A stretch of DNA of 53,274 bases from Candidatus Nitrosopelagicus sp. GTDB lineage: Archaea > Thermoproteota > Nitrososphaeria > Nitrososphaerales > Nitrosopumilaceae. Under the pieces are notes generated by a model. It worked only from the letters and a program-made list of their open reading frames with translations. It did not search any database and had not been told where the DNA came from. Positions within the stretch are counted from its first letter, which is position 1, and each line of letters opens with the position of its first letter. Positions 42,056 to 51,300 of the stretch are shown here, one piece after another. The DNA lies in contig JAOMCX010000009.1 in assembly GCA_028345195.1 (NCBI GenBank), positions 1-53,274 of the forward strand, written 5' to 3'. Made by a program: the position numbers and the translations under genes.

Positions 42056-43290
42056 AAAATCAATTTTTAGAAATTACAGATCCAATACATGATTTCATTC
42101 GACTGAACAGTACTGAACAAAAAATAGTTGATACATCTGTCTTTCAAAGATTAAGAAGAATCAAACAATTATCTGGTGCACATTTGACATATCCTGGTGC
42201 ACAACATACAAGATTTGAACACTCACTTGGTGTGATGCACATTGCCGGAATGGCTGCAAACTCATTAGCATCAAAAAAACAAATGCCAGTAACTGACATT
42301 GATGATATTAGATTAGCAGCATTACTACATGACATTGGGCATGGTCCATTTTCACATCTATTTGAAGAGGTGTTACAGAAAAAAAAGCGCATAACACATG
42401 AACAGATTGGAAAAGAAATAATCTTAAAATCAGAAATTGGAGATATAATTTCTAAAACAACTGATAAGAAAAAAATTAACCGTCTTGCAGTTGGAGAGGG
42501 AAGTAAACAGTTTGAAAATGAAATCATCTCTGGTGCACTTTCTGCTGATATGATGGATTATCTTCTAAGAGACGGCTATTTCACAGGCGCTGAACATGCA
42601 AAAATTGATCATAATCGTATAACAAACTCCTTTGAGATTTACAAAAATAAACTTGCGCTACAAAGTTCTGCTCTAGTAAATTTTGAAACTATGATGATCT
42701 CTCGTTTTCAGATGTTCAAGGCCGTATACTTTCACAAAACTGTCCGTGCAGGAGAGGTAATGCTGTTGGAGGCGATGACTTTGGCTGATGATCATCTGGG
42801 ATTAAGTAAAATGAATGCTCAAGAATATGTAAAACAAACAGATGATACCATTTTAGAACAATTAACATCTCTTCCAGAAACAAACTCAGAGTTAAAGGCA
42901 GCCAAAAAAATCGCAGTTGACTATCAGGATAGAAAACTCTTCAAATGTGTTTTTGAGAAAACAATTTCTGGCAAAAAGTCATTTGGAAAAAATACGCTAA
43001 AACAATTCAGAGAAGATATTGCTAAAAAAGCAAAACTAGCAGAAAATCAAGTTTTCATAGATACTACCACTACTCATTCCATGCCTCTTGCTCCATCAAA
43101 AAAAGAATCAAACTCTATAATCTTAATCAAAAAAGAGGGAAACAAAATTACTCCTCAAATAATCCCAATATCAGAAATACCTCTCGTATCTACAATGTCT
43201 GGAAAAATGAATATTCTTAGAGCATATACTCAACAAAAGAACAGAAACAAAGTTGAAATTGCTGCAAAATCAATTCTTGGTGAACTGTAA
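42052..43290 (+). CDS. HD-domain phosphohydrolase (SAMHD1/dNTPase-like)
   Basis: A 412-aa HD hydrolase. [11 protein letters not shown] and [19 protein letters not shown] open the domain. The metal ligands are H in [12 protein letters not shown] in [12 protein letters not shown], and D in [15 protein letters not shown]. This is the YdhJ/SAMHD1-like group that removes triphosphate from dNTPs. Its position between thymidylate kinase and UMP kinase fits control of the dNTP pool. Confidence 0.88.
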   Translation: MKNQFLEITDPIHDFIRLNSTEQKIVDTSVFQRLRRIKQLSGAHLTYPGAQHTRFEHSLGVMHIAGMAANSLASKKQMPVTDIDDIRLAALLHDIGHGPFSHLFEEVLQKKKRITHEQIGKEIILKSEIGDIISKTTDKKKINRLAVGEGSKQFENEIISGALSADMMDYLLRDGYFTGAEHAKIDHNRITNSFEIYKNKLALQSSALVNFETMMISRFQMFKAVYFHKTVRAGEVMLLEAMTLADDHLGLSKMNAQEYVKQTDDTILEQLTSLPETNSELKAAKKIAVDYQDRKLFKCVFEKTISGKKSFGKNTLKQFREDIAKKAKLAENQVFIDTTTTHSMPLAPSKKESNSIILIKKEGNKITPQIIPISEIPLVSTMSGKMNILRAYTQQKNRNKVEIAAKSILGEL

Positions 43291-43292
43291 CA

Positions 43293-43976
43293 ATGAAGAA
43301 AAAAATTGTAATCAAATTTTCAGGCAAGGTCTTTGCAATGGAGAACGTCAAACTCCTCAAGGATTATGCTAGATTTTTGGTAAAAATTAGCAAAACATAC
43401 CAACCAATCATAGTTGCTGGTGGTGGAAAGATTGCAAGACACTATATTACACATGCACGTTCTTCTGGCGCTGATGAATCCACCTTAGATGAATTAGGAA
43501 TTGAGATATCAAGATTAAATGCAAAATTACTCATTTATGCACTAAAAGACAAGGCTTATCCTCATCCACCGACCACTTTACGAGAAGCAAAACATGCAGT
43601 AGATAGTGGACTAATTGTAATTGCTGGTGGATTACATCCAGGACAATCAACAAATGGAACCGCTGCACTAATTGCTGAAAAGGTAGACGCTGAACAGTTC
43701 CTTAATGCAACTGATGTTTCTGGAATTTATGACTCTGATCCTAACAAAAATAAAAAAGCAAAACTCTTCAAAACAATTGAAATGAAAAACCTGAAGAAAC
43801 TTCTAATCCACGAGGATTCAGTAGCAGGTGGATATGACCTAATGGATATTGTTGCACTCAAAATTATAGAACGCTCAAAAATTAAAACTAGAGTAATAAA
43901 ATCTGATATCAAAACTCTTGAAAAGGCAATCAAGGGTGGACCTGCAGGTACTGAAATTCTTTTAGGAAAAAAATAA
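43293..43976 (+). CDS. pyrH: UMP kinase (archaeal type)
   Basis: A 227-aa amino-acid-kinase-fold enzyme that phosphorylates [16 protein letters not shown] holds the ATP-binding Lys, [15 protein letters not shown] the Gly-rich loop, and [15 protein letters not shown] the diagnostic motif. Length matches the short archaeal enzymes. It begins 2 nt after the HD gene and is followed by a TPR gene after 11 nt. Confidence 0.92.
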   Translation: MKKKIVIKFSGKVFAMENVKLLKDYARFLVKISKTYQPIIVAGGGKIARHYITHARSSGADESTLDELGIEISRLNAKLLIYALKDKAYPHPPTTLREAKHAVDSGLIVIAGGLHPGQSTNGTAALIAEKVDAEQFLNATDVSGIYDSDPNKNKKAKLFKTIEMKNLKKLLIHEDSVAGGYDLMDIVALKIIERSKIKTRVIKSDIKTLEKAIKGGPAGTEILLGKK

Positions 43977-43987
43977 TTACATAATTC

Positions 43988-44479
43988 ATGTCTGAAATAG
44001 AATCATTACTAAAAAGTGGACAAACATCACTAAATTTGGGTAATCCAAAAGATGCATTGGAATTTTATCAAAAAGTTCTTGACCAAGATCCAACCAATTT
44101 AGAGGCGTTACTCAAAAAAGGTAACATATTTGGAAAATTTGGAAAATTCGAAGATGCAATAATTTGTTATGATGGTGTTTTGGTACAAGAAAAAGAAAAC
44201 ATCTTGGCATTACTTAACAAGGGATTATGCTATCACAAAATTGAACAGTATAATCCTGCCATCGAATGTTTTGATATAGTTTTGAAGGTAAAACCAGACA
44301 GCAAGACTGGAATGTACAATATGGCATCATCTTTAATCAAATCTGGGAAACTCACAGAGGGATTAGAGCTATTATCTCAATTGATAAAATTAGATGCTGC
44401 ATACAAGGAACAAGCAAAATGTGATATTGATTTTATTGATATCAAAAATCTAAATGAGTTTAAAGCAGTTACAATCTAA
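43988..44479 (+). CDS. TPR-repeat protein (163 aa)
   Basis: A soluble protein of about four tetratricopeptide repeats (LGNPKDALEFYQKVLDQDP, KFEDAIICYDGVLVQE, YNPAIECFDIVLKVKP). A protein-interaction adaptor, probably in the same operon as pyrH. It resembles but is not identical to the TPR protein at 23984. Confidence 0.82.
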   Translation: MSEIESLLKSGQTSLNLGNPKDALEFYQKVLDQDPTNLEALLKKGNIFGKFGKFEDAIICYDGVLVQEKENILALLNKGLCYHKIEQYNPAIECFDIVLKVKPDSKTGMYNMASSLIKSGKLTEGLELLSQLIKLDAAYKEQAKCDIDFIDIKNLNEFKAVTI

Positions 44480-44486
44480 AATTGCA

Positions 44487-44840
44487 TTATTTGAATTCTG
44501 ATTGAATCGTATCAAATGTCTCTGTCCAAATTGTAATTTGATTTCCGGGAAATTGCTCAATTCCTGATTCTTCAACTTTGGAATAAATTTTTGCAGCCTC
44601 TTCTTTTTCTAAATCCTTTGTCTGTGCTTTGGTATATCCTTCTGCATCAACCAAGATTACTAAATATCCTTCAGGTCGATGTATTGCAGCACAGTAGTTC
44701 TCCACTCCTATGGGAATAAATTTTCCATCCTTCTTTTTTGTAGTCAGAGTCAACATGGCAAATCCTGCAACATCGAATAATTTCATTTGAGCTTCATTTG
44801 CTCGTTTTTTGCCTTCCTGAACCGCCTGAAAATACTGCAT
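44487..44840 (-). CDS. conserved hypothetical protein (117 aa)
   Basis: A 117-aa soluble alpha/beta protein (MQYFQAVQEGKKRANEAQ). FAMLTLTTKKKDGKFIPIG and GYLVILVDAEGYTKAQ are strand-rich, with a PAS- or profilin-like feel. No family assigned. Convergent with the TPR gene, 7-nt gap. Confidence 0.55.
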   Translation of the reverse strand: MQYFQAVQEGKKRANEAQMKLFDVAGFAMLTLTTKKKDGKFIPIGVENYCAAIHRPEGYLVILVDAEGYTKAQTKDLEKEEAAKIYSKVEESGIEQFPGNQITIWTETFDTIQSEFK

Positions 44841-44906
44841 AATCTCCTTCAGTACTAGTGCTATATTTTAGGTTCCTTTTTATGAACAAAAAACAAGAAA
44901 TTTTTA

Positions 44907-45458
44907 TTGAATCCGAAAATACCTGTTCTTGGAGTTATTGGCGCATTTGCGGTAGTAATTCTGATAATTGCATATTCAGGTACCTCAATTATCGATGATA
45001 CCTCAAGCGAGGTTCGTATCGGTACTTCTGGTGGAATGCCTACACTAATTCCATTAATCATTGAGCTTGAAGATGTAGAGATTCTAGACGTTGATGAAAG
45101 AACCGCATTTGTTGAAATTTCATTCAAGGTCACAAACCCAAATTACAAAGGTGTAATCTTGGAAATGATTCGTTATACTGTTTATGAAGATGATATGAAG
45201 ATTGGTGTAAAATCAATTGGAGATAGAGCCGCTCCTGGTGGAATAGTATCTGCATCAAATTACTTTACAATTCTAAGTGATAGACCAAGTATTATCTCAG
45301 ATGAGTTTACCATCAAAAATAATGGCAATATTCCTGAATTGTGGAGTGCATTAGAAAATGGCGATCCTAAGTGGAGAGTTACTGGTGAGGCATACTACAA
45401 CCTCAGTTCTATGACTGCAGGCGGAGAAAACGAAGTATTCTTCGAATTCACTAAGTAA
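44907..45458 (+). CDS. membrane-anchored protein with LEA14/WHy-like domain
   Basis: A 183-aa protein with a TTG start at 44907. A signal anchor (~5-25, VLGVIGAFAVVILIIAYSG) precedes a beta-sandwich: LEDVEILDVDERTAFVEISF, KVTNPNYKGVILEMIRYTVY, VRVTGEAYYNL-like ends. The pattern VxNPNxxxVxLxxxxYxVYxxD is that of LEA14/WHy domains. Extracytoplasmic; role unknown. Confidence 0.65.
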   Translation: MNPKIPVLGVIGAFAVVILIIAYSGTSIIDDTSSEVRIGTSGGMPTLIPLIIELEDVEILDVDERTAFVEISFKVTNPNYKGVILEMIRYTVYEDDMKIGVKSIGDRAAPGGIVSASNYFTILSDRPSIISDEFTIKNNGNIPELWSALENGDPKWRVTGEAYYNLSSMTAGGENEVFFEFTK

Positions 45459-45460
45459 TA

Positions 45461-45488
45461 GTATCACAATTTTTCAAAATTATGATAC
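45461..45488. promoter_or_regulatory. 28-bp inverted repeat upstream of a microprotein gene
   Basis: GTATCACAATTTT-TC-AAAATTATGATAC: two 13-bp arms pairing at 12 of 13 positions. It begins 3 nt after the LEA14-like stop and ends just before the GTTATATTC TATA box of the 45523 gene. It may be an operator for the microprotein or the stem of a terminator for the upstream gene; no T-run follows, favouring an operator. Confidence 0.5.
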
Positions 45489-45522
45489 AACACGTTATAT
45501 TCTATTTCTAAAAGATTTCACC

Positions 45523-45636
45523 ATGGCAGAAGCAGATATGGCCGCATTCGGTTCAGCAATTGGCGTAGCAATCGCATTAGCAGTAGTTACATTTGCACTT
45601 AGAGGCAAAGGCCACCCAGAAGAACCAGGCGAATAA
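45523..45636 (+). CDS. single-helix membrane microprotein (37 aa)
   Basis: A 37-aa protein: MAEADMAAFGSAIGVAIALA then a membrane helix (~9-26) and a polar tail RGKGHPEEPGE. It has its own TATA box ~30 nt upstream, a strong 28-bp palindrome before that and a clear terminator after it. Codons are GC-rich for the region (GGC, GCA, ATC), as in highly expressed genes. Probably a small subunit of a membrane complex; which one is unknown. Confidence 0.65.
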   Translation: MAEADMAAFGSAIGVAIALAVVTFALRGKGHPEEPGE

Positions 45637-45647
45637 ACTAAAACCAC

Positions 45648-45675
45648 AAAAGAATTTTCTTTTCTTTTTCTTATT
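45648..45675 (+). terminator. terminator after the 37-aa microprotein
   Basis: AAAAGAA-TT-TTCTTTT (45648-45663) is a perfect inverted repeat followed by a T-rich tract (CTTTTTCTTATTTTT), 11 nt after the stop codon. A T-rich tract like this is what archaeal RNA polymerase uses to terminate. Confidence 0.55.
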
Positions 45676-45680
45676 TTTAT

Positions 45681-46337
45681 CTAAGATTTCATGCTGTCGA
45701 GGAAGTCTTTTCCTGCACCAAAGAAGTTGATGGTCTTTCCAGCCTTCCTATTTGTATAACATCTTTCAAAATATTGACAATCTGTACATTCTACAGATGT
45801 CTCTAAAATTGGGGTCTTTTTCTCTTTTAGTAAATCATTTAGTACGCGAACTCTTCTGATAGTTTCTTCGAACATTTTCTTATGTTTTGTAACTGAAAAT
45901 GATATTTCATCACCTTTTCCGTTTATGTAAATTATAACTCCATCAACCTTTTCGTATGCGTACATACATGCGTTAATGTACAACAAATCTTTTGCATTTG
46001 GACTCTCTGGAAAATCTCCAGTTGATCTGAAAACCATTACTAAATCATCTACAATCAGGTCTGCTTGAGCTTGTAGATTGATATCTTCTAGGGAAAAATC
46101 TTGAGGTTTTGCACCATAATCTAACTGTCTAAACATACCTCCTATTAGATCTGAAAAACTTGTTCTATCTTTTTCAATTTCATCAGTTCTGTCATAAAAT
46201 GCTCTTCTGAGGCATCCTGTTACTTCACTTGCATGGATTTTTGATATGTCATCTTTCTTGAATCTATATTCTAGCTCTCTTCCGACTGATTCGACTGAAT
46301 TTTGAATAACCGACCTATAGTCGCGATCTCCCATCAT
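45681..46337 (-). CDS. Cas4-like Fe-S protein with altered nuclease residues
   Basis: A 218-aa protein. HASEVTGCLRRAFYDR (C42) and the C-terminal ECTDCQYFERCY (C184, C187, C193) give the four Fe-S cysteines and flanking motif of Cas4/RecB-type nucleases. D93 in AQADLIVDD matches the metal Asp, but the following ExK motif reads V-F-R (102-104), so two catalytic residues appear changed. There is no CRISPR nearby. It may be a DNA-binding or structural descendant. Confidence 0.65.
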   Translation of the reverse strand: MMGDRDYRSVIQNSVESVGRELEYRFKKDDISKIHASEVTGCLRRAFYDRTDEIEKDRTSFSDLIGGMFRQLDYGAKPQDFSLEDINLQAQADLIVDDLVMVFRSTGDFPESPNAKDLLYINACMYAYEKVDGVIIYINGKGDEISFSVTKHKKMFEETIRRVRVLNDLLKEKKTPILETSVECTDCQYFERCYTNRKAGKTINFFGAGKDFLDSMKS

Positions 46338-46407
46338 TGTAGATCAACTGCAAACCACCAGTGTTTTAAAGTTGTTCATAATAGGCGTATAATCTGAATA
46401 TAGGAGA

Positions 46408-46911
46408 CTAGTAGGTTAGTTTAGGCGTTTTTTTAGAATACTTGTTTAATGCCACATGGAATACCTGATGTTCAAGCATGTAACTGTGGACATCTTTTTT
46501 GTCCTTTCCGTTTTCCTTAATGCTCAATACTACCACATTTTCCTCATCTGTTTCAAATGTGAGAAAGTCACTTGACATGAATCCGTGGATATCTGCTTTC
46601 TTTTTCTTATCATCTATGAGATTTGTCAGAAAATGTGAAATCTTATCTGAGACCAATAAGAGCGCAAAATGAGTGCCTACTGCAAGTACTGCACCAAGTA
46701 TAAGATTATCTAAAACTACGTAAAAGTATACAAAAACTCCTATTGATGGAACGGCCAAAATTACTCCTAAAATAGAACTTACCCAAACTCCTAACGCAAG
46801 AAAATCAATTTGTGCATCTTTGTATGGGCTCATTACCCTTTTGATTTCTGGTTGAGCTCGTTCCTTGATTACATAATACAGTTTATTATTTGGAATTACT
46901 CTTAGTTGCAT
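46408..46911 (-). CDS. membrane protein adjacent to A-ATPase subunit C
   Basis: A 167-aa protein. Two or three membrane helices lie in the middle (~38-90, VWVSSILGVILAVPSIGVFV and NLILGAVLAVGTHFALLLV), flanked by a basic N-terminus and a C-terminal soluble beta domain. It begins 3 nt after the atpC stop, so it is cotranscribed; a link to the ATP synthase is possible but unproven. Confidence 0.6.
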   Translation of the reverse strand: MQLRVIPNNKLYYVIKERAQPEIKRVMSPYKDAQIDFLALGVWVSSILGVILAVPSIGVFVYFYVVLDNLILGAVLAVGTHFALLLVSDKISHFLTNLIDDKKKKADIHGFMSSDFLTFETDEENVVVLSIKENGKDKKDVHSYMLEHQVFHVALNKYSKKTPKLTY

Positions 46912-46914
46912 ATT

Positions 46915-47964
46915 CTATTCAGCTTCTTTTATGATTAATTTTGACATTGTGGTTTCAACTGGTATTTTTTGTTCAACTGCAAATGCAATTGCCCCAATGT
47001 TTCTTACTTCATATCCTATTAATTTTGAAATTCCTATGACTGTTGCAAAACTAAACATTTTTGAAAATGATCCGTTAATGGCTTTGTAATATGCCATTTC
47101 AAATGCATGTTCAAACTCTGCAATTGCTTCTACTTCATCTTCTGTTTCTGGTACCAAATCCTTGTATCGTGTTGATGCTAATTCATCTAGTGCATCTTTG
47201 ACACTCTCTGCTGCTCTCATTCTATCCATTACCTGGTTTGGAATGTTTAGTGTTGCAGAACAACTCAAATCTTGAATTCTCTCATCATCTAATCCCCAGA
47301 ATTTTCCTCTAACAACGCTCATCACATTGTAAAAGTCAATTTCCATTCCAAAGACATGAGATATGTCTTGGTCATTTTCACTACGTAGTGATTTTGAGAT
47401 ATTTTGGTAAAACATCTTATCAAAATAGATATCAAATGCTTGAATGTTTTTAGTTTCATTGTACAGTTCAACTGCTTTTTGAATTTCTGCATTAAATGGT
47501 GATGAACCTAATGAAGATACTGCTTCTTCCAAATCCTTTGCAACTAGCGCTTTGACTACGGTATCTCTTTGTTTTGTTAATTCTTCAGCATGCATGTTAA
47601 AGTAGGCTGAAATTTCCTCTTGAGTTTTTCCAAGAATTTTTCCTTTCAAAATAAGTTTTAGATTTGATATAAGAAATTTCTGAAAAAAGGCATCAAGAAT
47701 TTTTGCGTTTCCAGAGGCTTTTGCAATCTTAAATTGCTGGTTTGCAAGATATGTCTTTAGAGCCATTTCCAATTTTTCGGCTGTATATGGCTTTGAGACA
47801 GAGTTGACTGCTTCAAGATATTTTGTATTTTTAATTCTAGTAACTAATTCATCTAGATCACGAGATTCGGCTAATGTTTGGAGATCTGGTCTTTTTAGTA
47901 ATTGACCACGCTTACTATAGGATTTTACAGTAACGAAAATTTTCTGAGAACCTCCAGAGCCCAT
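46915..47964 (-). CDS. atpC: A/V-type ATP synthase subunit C
   Basis: A 349-aa subunit of the central stalk socket (V-ATPase subunit d/AC39 family), linking the rotor to the catalytic head. VKSYSKRGQLLKRPDLQTL and the repeated three-fold helical units with (Y/F)FxxxF pattern (DAFFQKFLISNLKLILKGK, YNVMSVVRGKFWGLDDERI) match the family and its length. Subunit I lies ~3.5 kb away on the same strand; the catalytic subunits are outside the window. Confidence 0.85.
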   Translation of the reverse strand: MGSGGSQKIFVTVKSYSKRGQLLKRPDLQTLAESRDLDELVTRIKNTKYLEAVNSVSKPYTAEKLEMALKTYLANQQFKIAKASGNAKILDAFFQKFLISNLKLILKGKILGKTQEEISAYFNMHAEELTKQRDTVVKALVAKDLEEAVSSLGSSPFNAEIQKAVELYNETKNIQAFDIYFDKMFYQNISKSLRSENDQDISHVFGMEIDFYNVMSVVRGKFWGLDDERIQDLSCSATLNIPNQVMDRMRAAESVKDALDELASTRYKDLVPETEDEVEAIAEFEHAFEMAYYKAINGSFSKMFSFATVIGISKLIGYEVRNIGAIAFAVEQKIPVETTMSKLIIKEAE

Positions 47965-48010
47965 TTAGCTTTTCTCACGCCGAACTGATTTTAAATGTTT
48001 GTTAAATATC

Positions 48011-48679
48011 TCAGTCAATCTTCTTTAGAAAATCGATAGTTTGATCCCGATCTGCCTTTGAAAGCTTTGAAAATCCTTCTAACAACTCCATCTGAAGTTG
48101 AGCTGAATTATCTGCAGATTTACTCACATTTTCTACCGTAAATGGAAGCAGATCGTCTATGTTACTTTCACAATATGCTTTGACATATCTTTCAAAAACT
48201 GAGAAACCAAAATGAGGTGCAATCTTAACTAATTTTTCCATGATCTCGAATGCCTGTTTTTCATTATCATCTGCTGCCTGATGCACTATTGCTTTGAGAA
48301 TTTTTTTCCTATCTGAAATCTTGTCGATAGCTAAAGATACAATCATTCCTTTTTTTGTTAAATGATAAAATGGCATTCCATTTTGCTGCAGTGCTTTTGG
48401 TCCTCTTTTGAGAGGAAGTCTTCCTTCTTCTGCTACTATTCCTAATGGAATTAAAACTTCATCCAAATCTCTGAATATTCCTGAATAGATATTCTTCCAC
48501 AAGATTTTATTTTCCTCTGCTATGCTTTGAGATATCGCAGTTCTCGTTTTTGATGCAGAATTAGTCGAATTTGATAGATGATGTATAATTGCTCTTTGTC
48601 TAATTGCCTCCCCTGTTATCTGCTGTTTTTTTGTTTTGAAGGTATCAAATATTGCCAATCGTGTTTTTTCAGATTTCAT
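48011..48679 (-). CDS. conserved protein, possibly a winged-helix regulator
   Basis: A 222-aa soluble protein. The N-terminal half looks like a DNA-binding wing-and-helix layout (IFDTFKTKKQQITGEAIRQR, LTKKGMIVSLAIDKI), and the second half is helical. It diverges from the ammonium transporter across a 137-bp region containing a strong inverted repeat. It is the obvious candidate to bind there; this is inference. Confidence 0.5.
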   Translation of the reverse strand: MKSEKTRLAIFDTFKTKKQQITGEAIRQRAIIHHLSNSTNSASKTRTAISQSIAEENKILWKNIYSGIFRDLDEVLIPLGIVAEEGRLPLKRGPKALQQNGMPFYHLTKKGMIVSLAIDKISDRKKILKAIVHQAADDNEKQAFEIMEKLVKIAPHFGFSVFERYVKAYCESNIDDLLPFTVENVSKSADNSAQLQMELLEGFSKLSKADRDQTIDFLKKID

Positions 48680-48698
48680 TTCTTATTTTGCCTCATTA

Positions 48699-48728
48699 AG
48701 TAACATGATTTATTCATTTTATGTTACT
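48699..48728. promoter_or_regulatory. inverted repeat between the putative regulator and amt
   Basis: AGTAACAT (48699-48706) and ATGTTACT (48721-48728) are perfect 8-bp arms separated by 14 bp, centre to centre about two helical turns. It lies 60-90 nt upstream of the amt TATA box and just upstream of the divergent gene, the right place for an operator controlling one or both. Confidence 0.5.
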
Positions 48729-48786
48729 ATCACAATATACTAGAATATAATAATTTACACCATGTACAGAATTTAAATCTTAATTG

Positions 48787-48796
48787 TTATATACAT
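48787..48796 (+). promoter_or_regulatory. amt TATA box
   Basis: TTATATAC at about 48787-48794, 30 nt before the amt ATG at 48817, preceded by A-rich sequence. The spacing predicts a transcript with almost no 5' leader. A second TATA-like TTTAAATC lies at ~48772. Confidence 0.55.
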
Positions 48797-48816
48797 TCAT
48801 CCAGCGGTTTTGATCA

Positions 48817-50397
48817 ATGAAATCTCGAAACCATAAGTATGCTCTAATACTTATGGCCGCAGTCGCTATGACGGCAACAGGTGCTCTATCAACAGCATAT
48901 GCCCAACAAACCTCTGATGGTATGGATGGCTATGTAGTCGGTGATCCCGATGGTGGTGCTGGTATCTATACCGGTAACCCAAACGAATGTTGGTACGACA
49001 CTGATGATGACGGCGTCCCAGACATGTACTGTTATGTAGATACAGGTGACATGGCTTGGATGCTAACCGCAAGCTCTCTAGTACTTTTCATGACTCCAGG
49101 TGTTGCATTCTTCTACGGAGGATTAGCAAGATCAAAGAACGCAGTCAATACAATTGGCATGGTGTTCATTATCATGGGTCTCATGAGTGTACAATGGGTA
49201 TTGTGGGGTTATTCACTTGCATTCGGCGGAATAGATAATGATGCAAACATGTTCATGGGCAACCTTGATTATGTTGGCTTCAACCAAGTTTCACACTGGG
49301 CACCACTAGGTGCTCCAAGTCCTTGTGAAGATACTTGGGCACACTATTACCAAATGCAAACGATGAAGGAGGGAGATGTATGTAGTGATACATGGCCAGG
49401 CACAGTGCCTCACCAACTATTTGCTATGTTCCAAGCAACCTTCGCAATCATCACACCAGCACTAATTGTTGGTGGTTTAGTTGACCGTATGAAATTCAGT
49501 GCAATTGTAGTCTTTGTTCTCTTATGGGGAACATTCGTCTATGACCCAATTTGTCATTGGGTATGGGGCGGTGGTTACATCGGCGGAGGAAGCTTAGACT
49601 TCAACCCTGACTTATCACCATCATATGCACTTGACTTCGCAGGCGGAACTGTGGTTCACATTTCATCTGGATTTACAGCACTTGCAGGAGCCTTAATCCT
49701 CGGAAGAAGATTAGGTTATGGCAAAGTTCCAATGGAACCACACAATGTACCTATGGTAGTTCTTGGTGCATCAATTCTATGGTTCGGATGGTTCGGCTTT
49801 AACGCTGGAAGTGAAGTAATGGTAGATGGAATCACTGTAAGCGCATGGACAGTCACAAATACTGCCACCGGTATGGCGACAGTAACGTGGGTGTTGATGT
49901 CATGGGCACACACAGGCAAACCTAGTATAGTAGGTGCCGCAACAGGAGCCGTCGCAGGCTTAGTCGCAATCACACCAGCATCTGGTTGGGTTGGACCAAT
50001 GGCTGCAATAATTATCGGTATTGCTGCAGGTACAGTTTGTTATGGATGTGTTGCATTCAAGAACGCTCGAAAGTGGGACGATGCCCTCGATGTATGGGGA
50101 GTTCACGGTATGGGTGGTTTAACCGGTGCTATCTTAACAGGTACACTAGCTAGTCCACATATCTGGGACACAGGTGACGGTATCGGCGCATGGACAGGCA
50201 CACCAGAAGGTTACGAACAACAAGCAATTTCTATAGTTGCTGCAGGAATGTCAATTGCATATGCATTTGGTGTCTCCATTGTAATCTTCAAGGTAATGGA
50301 TGCAGTTTGGCCTGGAGGAATCAGAGTCACTCCTAAAGAAGAGGAAATCGGACTCGATCTCTCACAAAACGGTGAAAGAGCATACGTAAACGAATAG
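48817..50397 (+). CDS. amt: ammonium transporter Amt (with signal peptide)
   Basis: A 526-aa Amt/MEP/Rh channel for the energy substrate of an ammonia oxidiser. A signal peptide (1-29, cleaved after STAYA) and an acidic extracellular N-terminal extension precede eleven membrane helices. VFFYGG-like SVLFMTPGVAFFYGGLAR, DFAGGTVVHISSGFTALAG (the twin-His pore region) and DVWGVHGMGGLTGAILTG (second His) are diagnostic. It is longer than typical Amt (~400-450 aa) owing to the N-terminal extension and a Cys-containing loop (residues ~165-195). GC-rich codons suggest strong expression. Confidence 0.95.
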   Translation: MKSRNHKYALILMAAVAMTATGALSTAYAQQTSDGMDGYVVGDPDGGAGIYTGNPNECWYDTDDDGVPDMYCYVDTGDMAWMLTASSLVLFMTPGVAFFYGGLARSKNAVNTIGMVFIIMGLMSVQWVLWGYSLAFGGIDNDANMFMGNLDYVGFNQVSHWAPLGAPSPCEDTWAHYYQMQTMKEGDVCSDTWPGTVPHQLFAMFQATFAIITPALIVGGLVDRMKFSAIVVFVLLWGTFVYDPICHWVWGGGYIGGGSLDFNPDLSPSYALDFAGGTVVHISSGFTALAGALILGRRLGYGKVPMEPHNVPMVVLGASILWFGWFGFNAGSEVMVDGITVSAWTVTNTATGMATVTWVLMSWAHTGKPSIVGAATGAVAGLVAITPASGWVGPMAAIIIGIAAGTVCYGCVAFKNARKWDDALDVWGVHGMGGLTGAILTGTLASPHIWDTGDGIGAWTGTPEGYEQQAISIVAAGMSIAYAFGVSIVIFKVMDAVWPGGIRVTPKEEEIGLDLSQNGERAYVNE

Positions 50398-50399
50398 AA

Positions 50400-50430
50400 A
50401 AAAAATACTTTTCTTTTTTTCTTTTTTTAA
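50400..50430 (+). terminator. T-rich terminator after amt
   Basis: Directly after the amt stop a run of A (AAAAAAAA) is followed by CTTTTCTTTTTTTCTTTTTTT. The A/T runs can form a weak stem, and the long T tract is the typical archaeal termination signal. Confidence 0.5.
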
Positions 50431-50487
50431 TTTTACCAAACAGCGGATGCTAAACTAATTTTTATTCCACACCACAAAGAATTATTC

Positions 50488-51264
50488 ATGTTTATCTCAA
50501 CTCAGGACTTGGAAAAAATCCACCAAGATAATTCTGTTTTGATTTTGGATGCTCGCTCATACAAGGATTATTCTGCTGGTCATATTCCTGGTTCTGTCAG
50601 TTTAGATCTATTCTCATTCCATTGGGCAGATACCTCTCAAAAGGGTCTGGTAAGTTTTGGTGAACATATGAGAAAGATCTTATCTTATGCAGGAGTTGAT
50701 GAAAATAAGAAAATAATTTTTTATGATAATACTTCTGGAATGCTTGCAGCTAGAGGTGTTTGGATGTGTCTTTACTTTTCACATCCAGATGTCCAGTTAT
50801 TAGATGGCGGTATCTCAAAATGGATTGGAGAAAACTTACCAACTGTTACTGAATCTACTATTTACAAACCATCGAATCTTACTACACAAATTGATCCTTC
50901 AATCATAATTGGATTTGAAGAATTAAATGAAAATATTGGAAAAGTCACAATAATTGATGCTCGTTCTTCTGATGAGTTTGATGGAACTACTCCTAGAGCT
51001 GCTCGTGGTGGACATATTCCTACTGCAAAAAATATCGATTGGAAAAACAACCTTGATGGTTCTGGCAAACTCAAACCTGATGAAGAATTAGAATCTCTAT
51101 ATCAAATGAATAAGGATGCACCAATTGTTACTTACTGCCAGGGTGCATATCGTGCTGCAAACAGCTATCTGTCTTTGAAAAAAATAGGCTTCAAAAATGT
51201 CAAAGTGTATTTGGGGTCTTGGGGAGAATGGGGAAATAACTTGGATCTTCCTATAGAAAAATAG
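50488..51264 (+). CDS. two-domain sulfurtransferase (rhodanese / 3-mercaptopyruvate type)
   Basis: A 258-aa protein of two rhodanese domains. The N-terminal domain (1-120) begins with VLILDARSYKDYSAGHIPG and has D80 in place of the active Cys, so it is structural. The C-terminal domain (135-258) has the persulfide Cys C217 in the loop TYCQGAYRA. RGGHIPTAKNIDW precedes it. Sulfur transfer from thiosulfate or 3-mercaptopyruvate is known for the family; the loop sequence does not decide which. Confidence 0.88.
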   Translation: MFISTQDLEKIHQDNSVLILDARSYKDYSAGHIPGSVSLDLFSFHWADTSQKGLVSFGEHMRKILSYAGVDENKKIIFYDNTSGMLAARGVWMCLYFSHPDVQLLDGGISKWIGENLPTVTESTIYKPSNLTTQIDPSIIIGFEELNENIGKVTIIDARSSDEFDGTTPRAARGGHIPTAKNIDWKNNLDGSGKLKPDEELESLYQMNKDAPIVTYCQGAYRAANSYLSLKKIGFKNVKVYLGSWGEWGNNLDLPIEK

Positions 51265-51300
51265 AGAATCTCTATATCATCTTCAAGTGATAAAGTAGTA

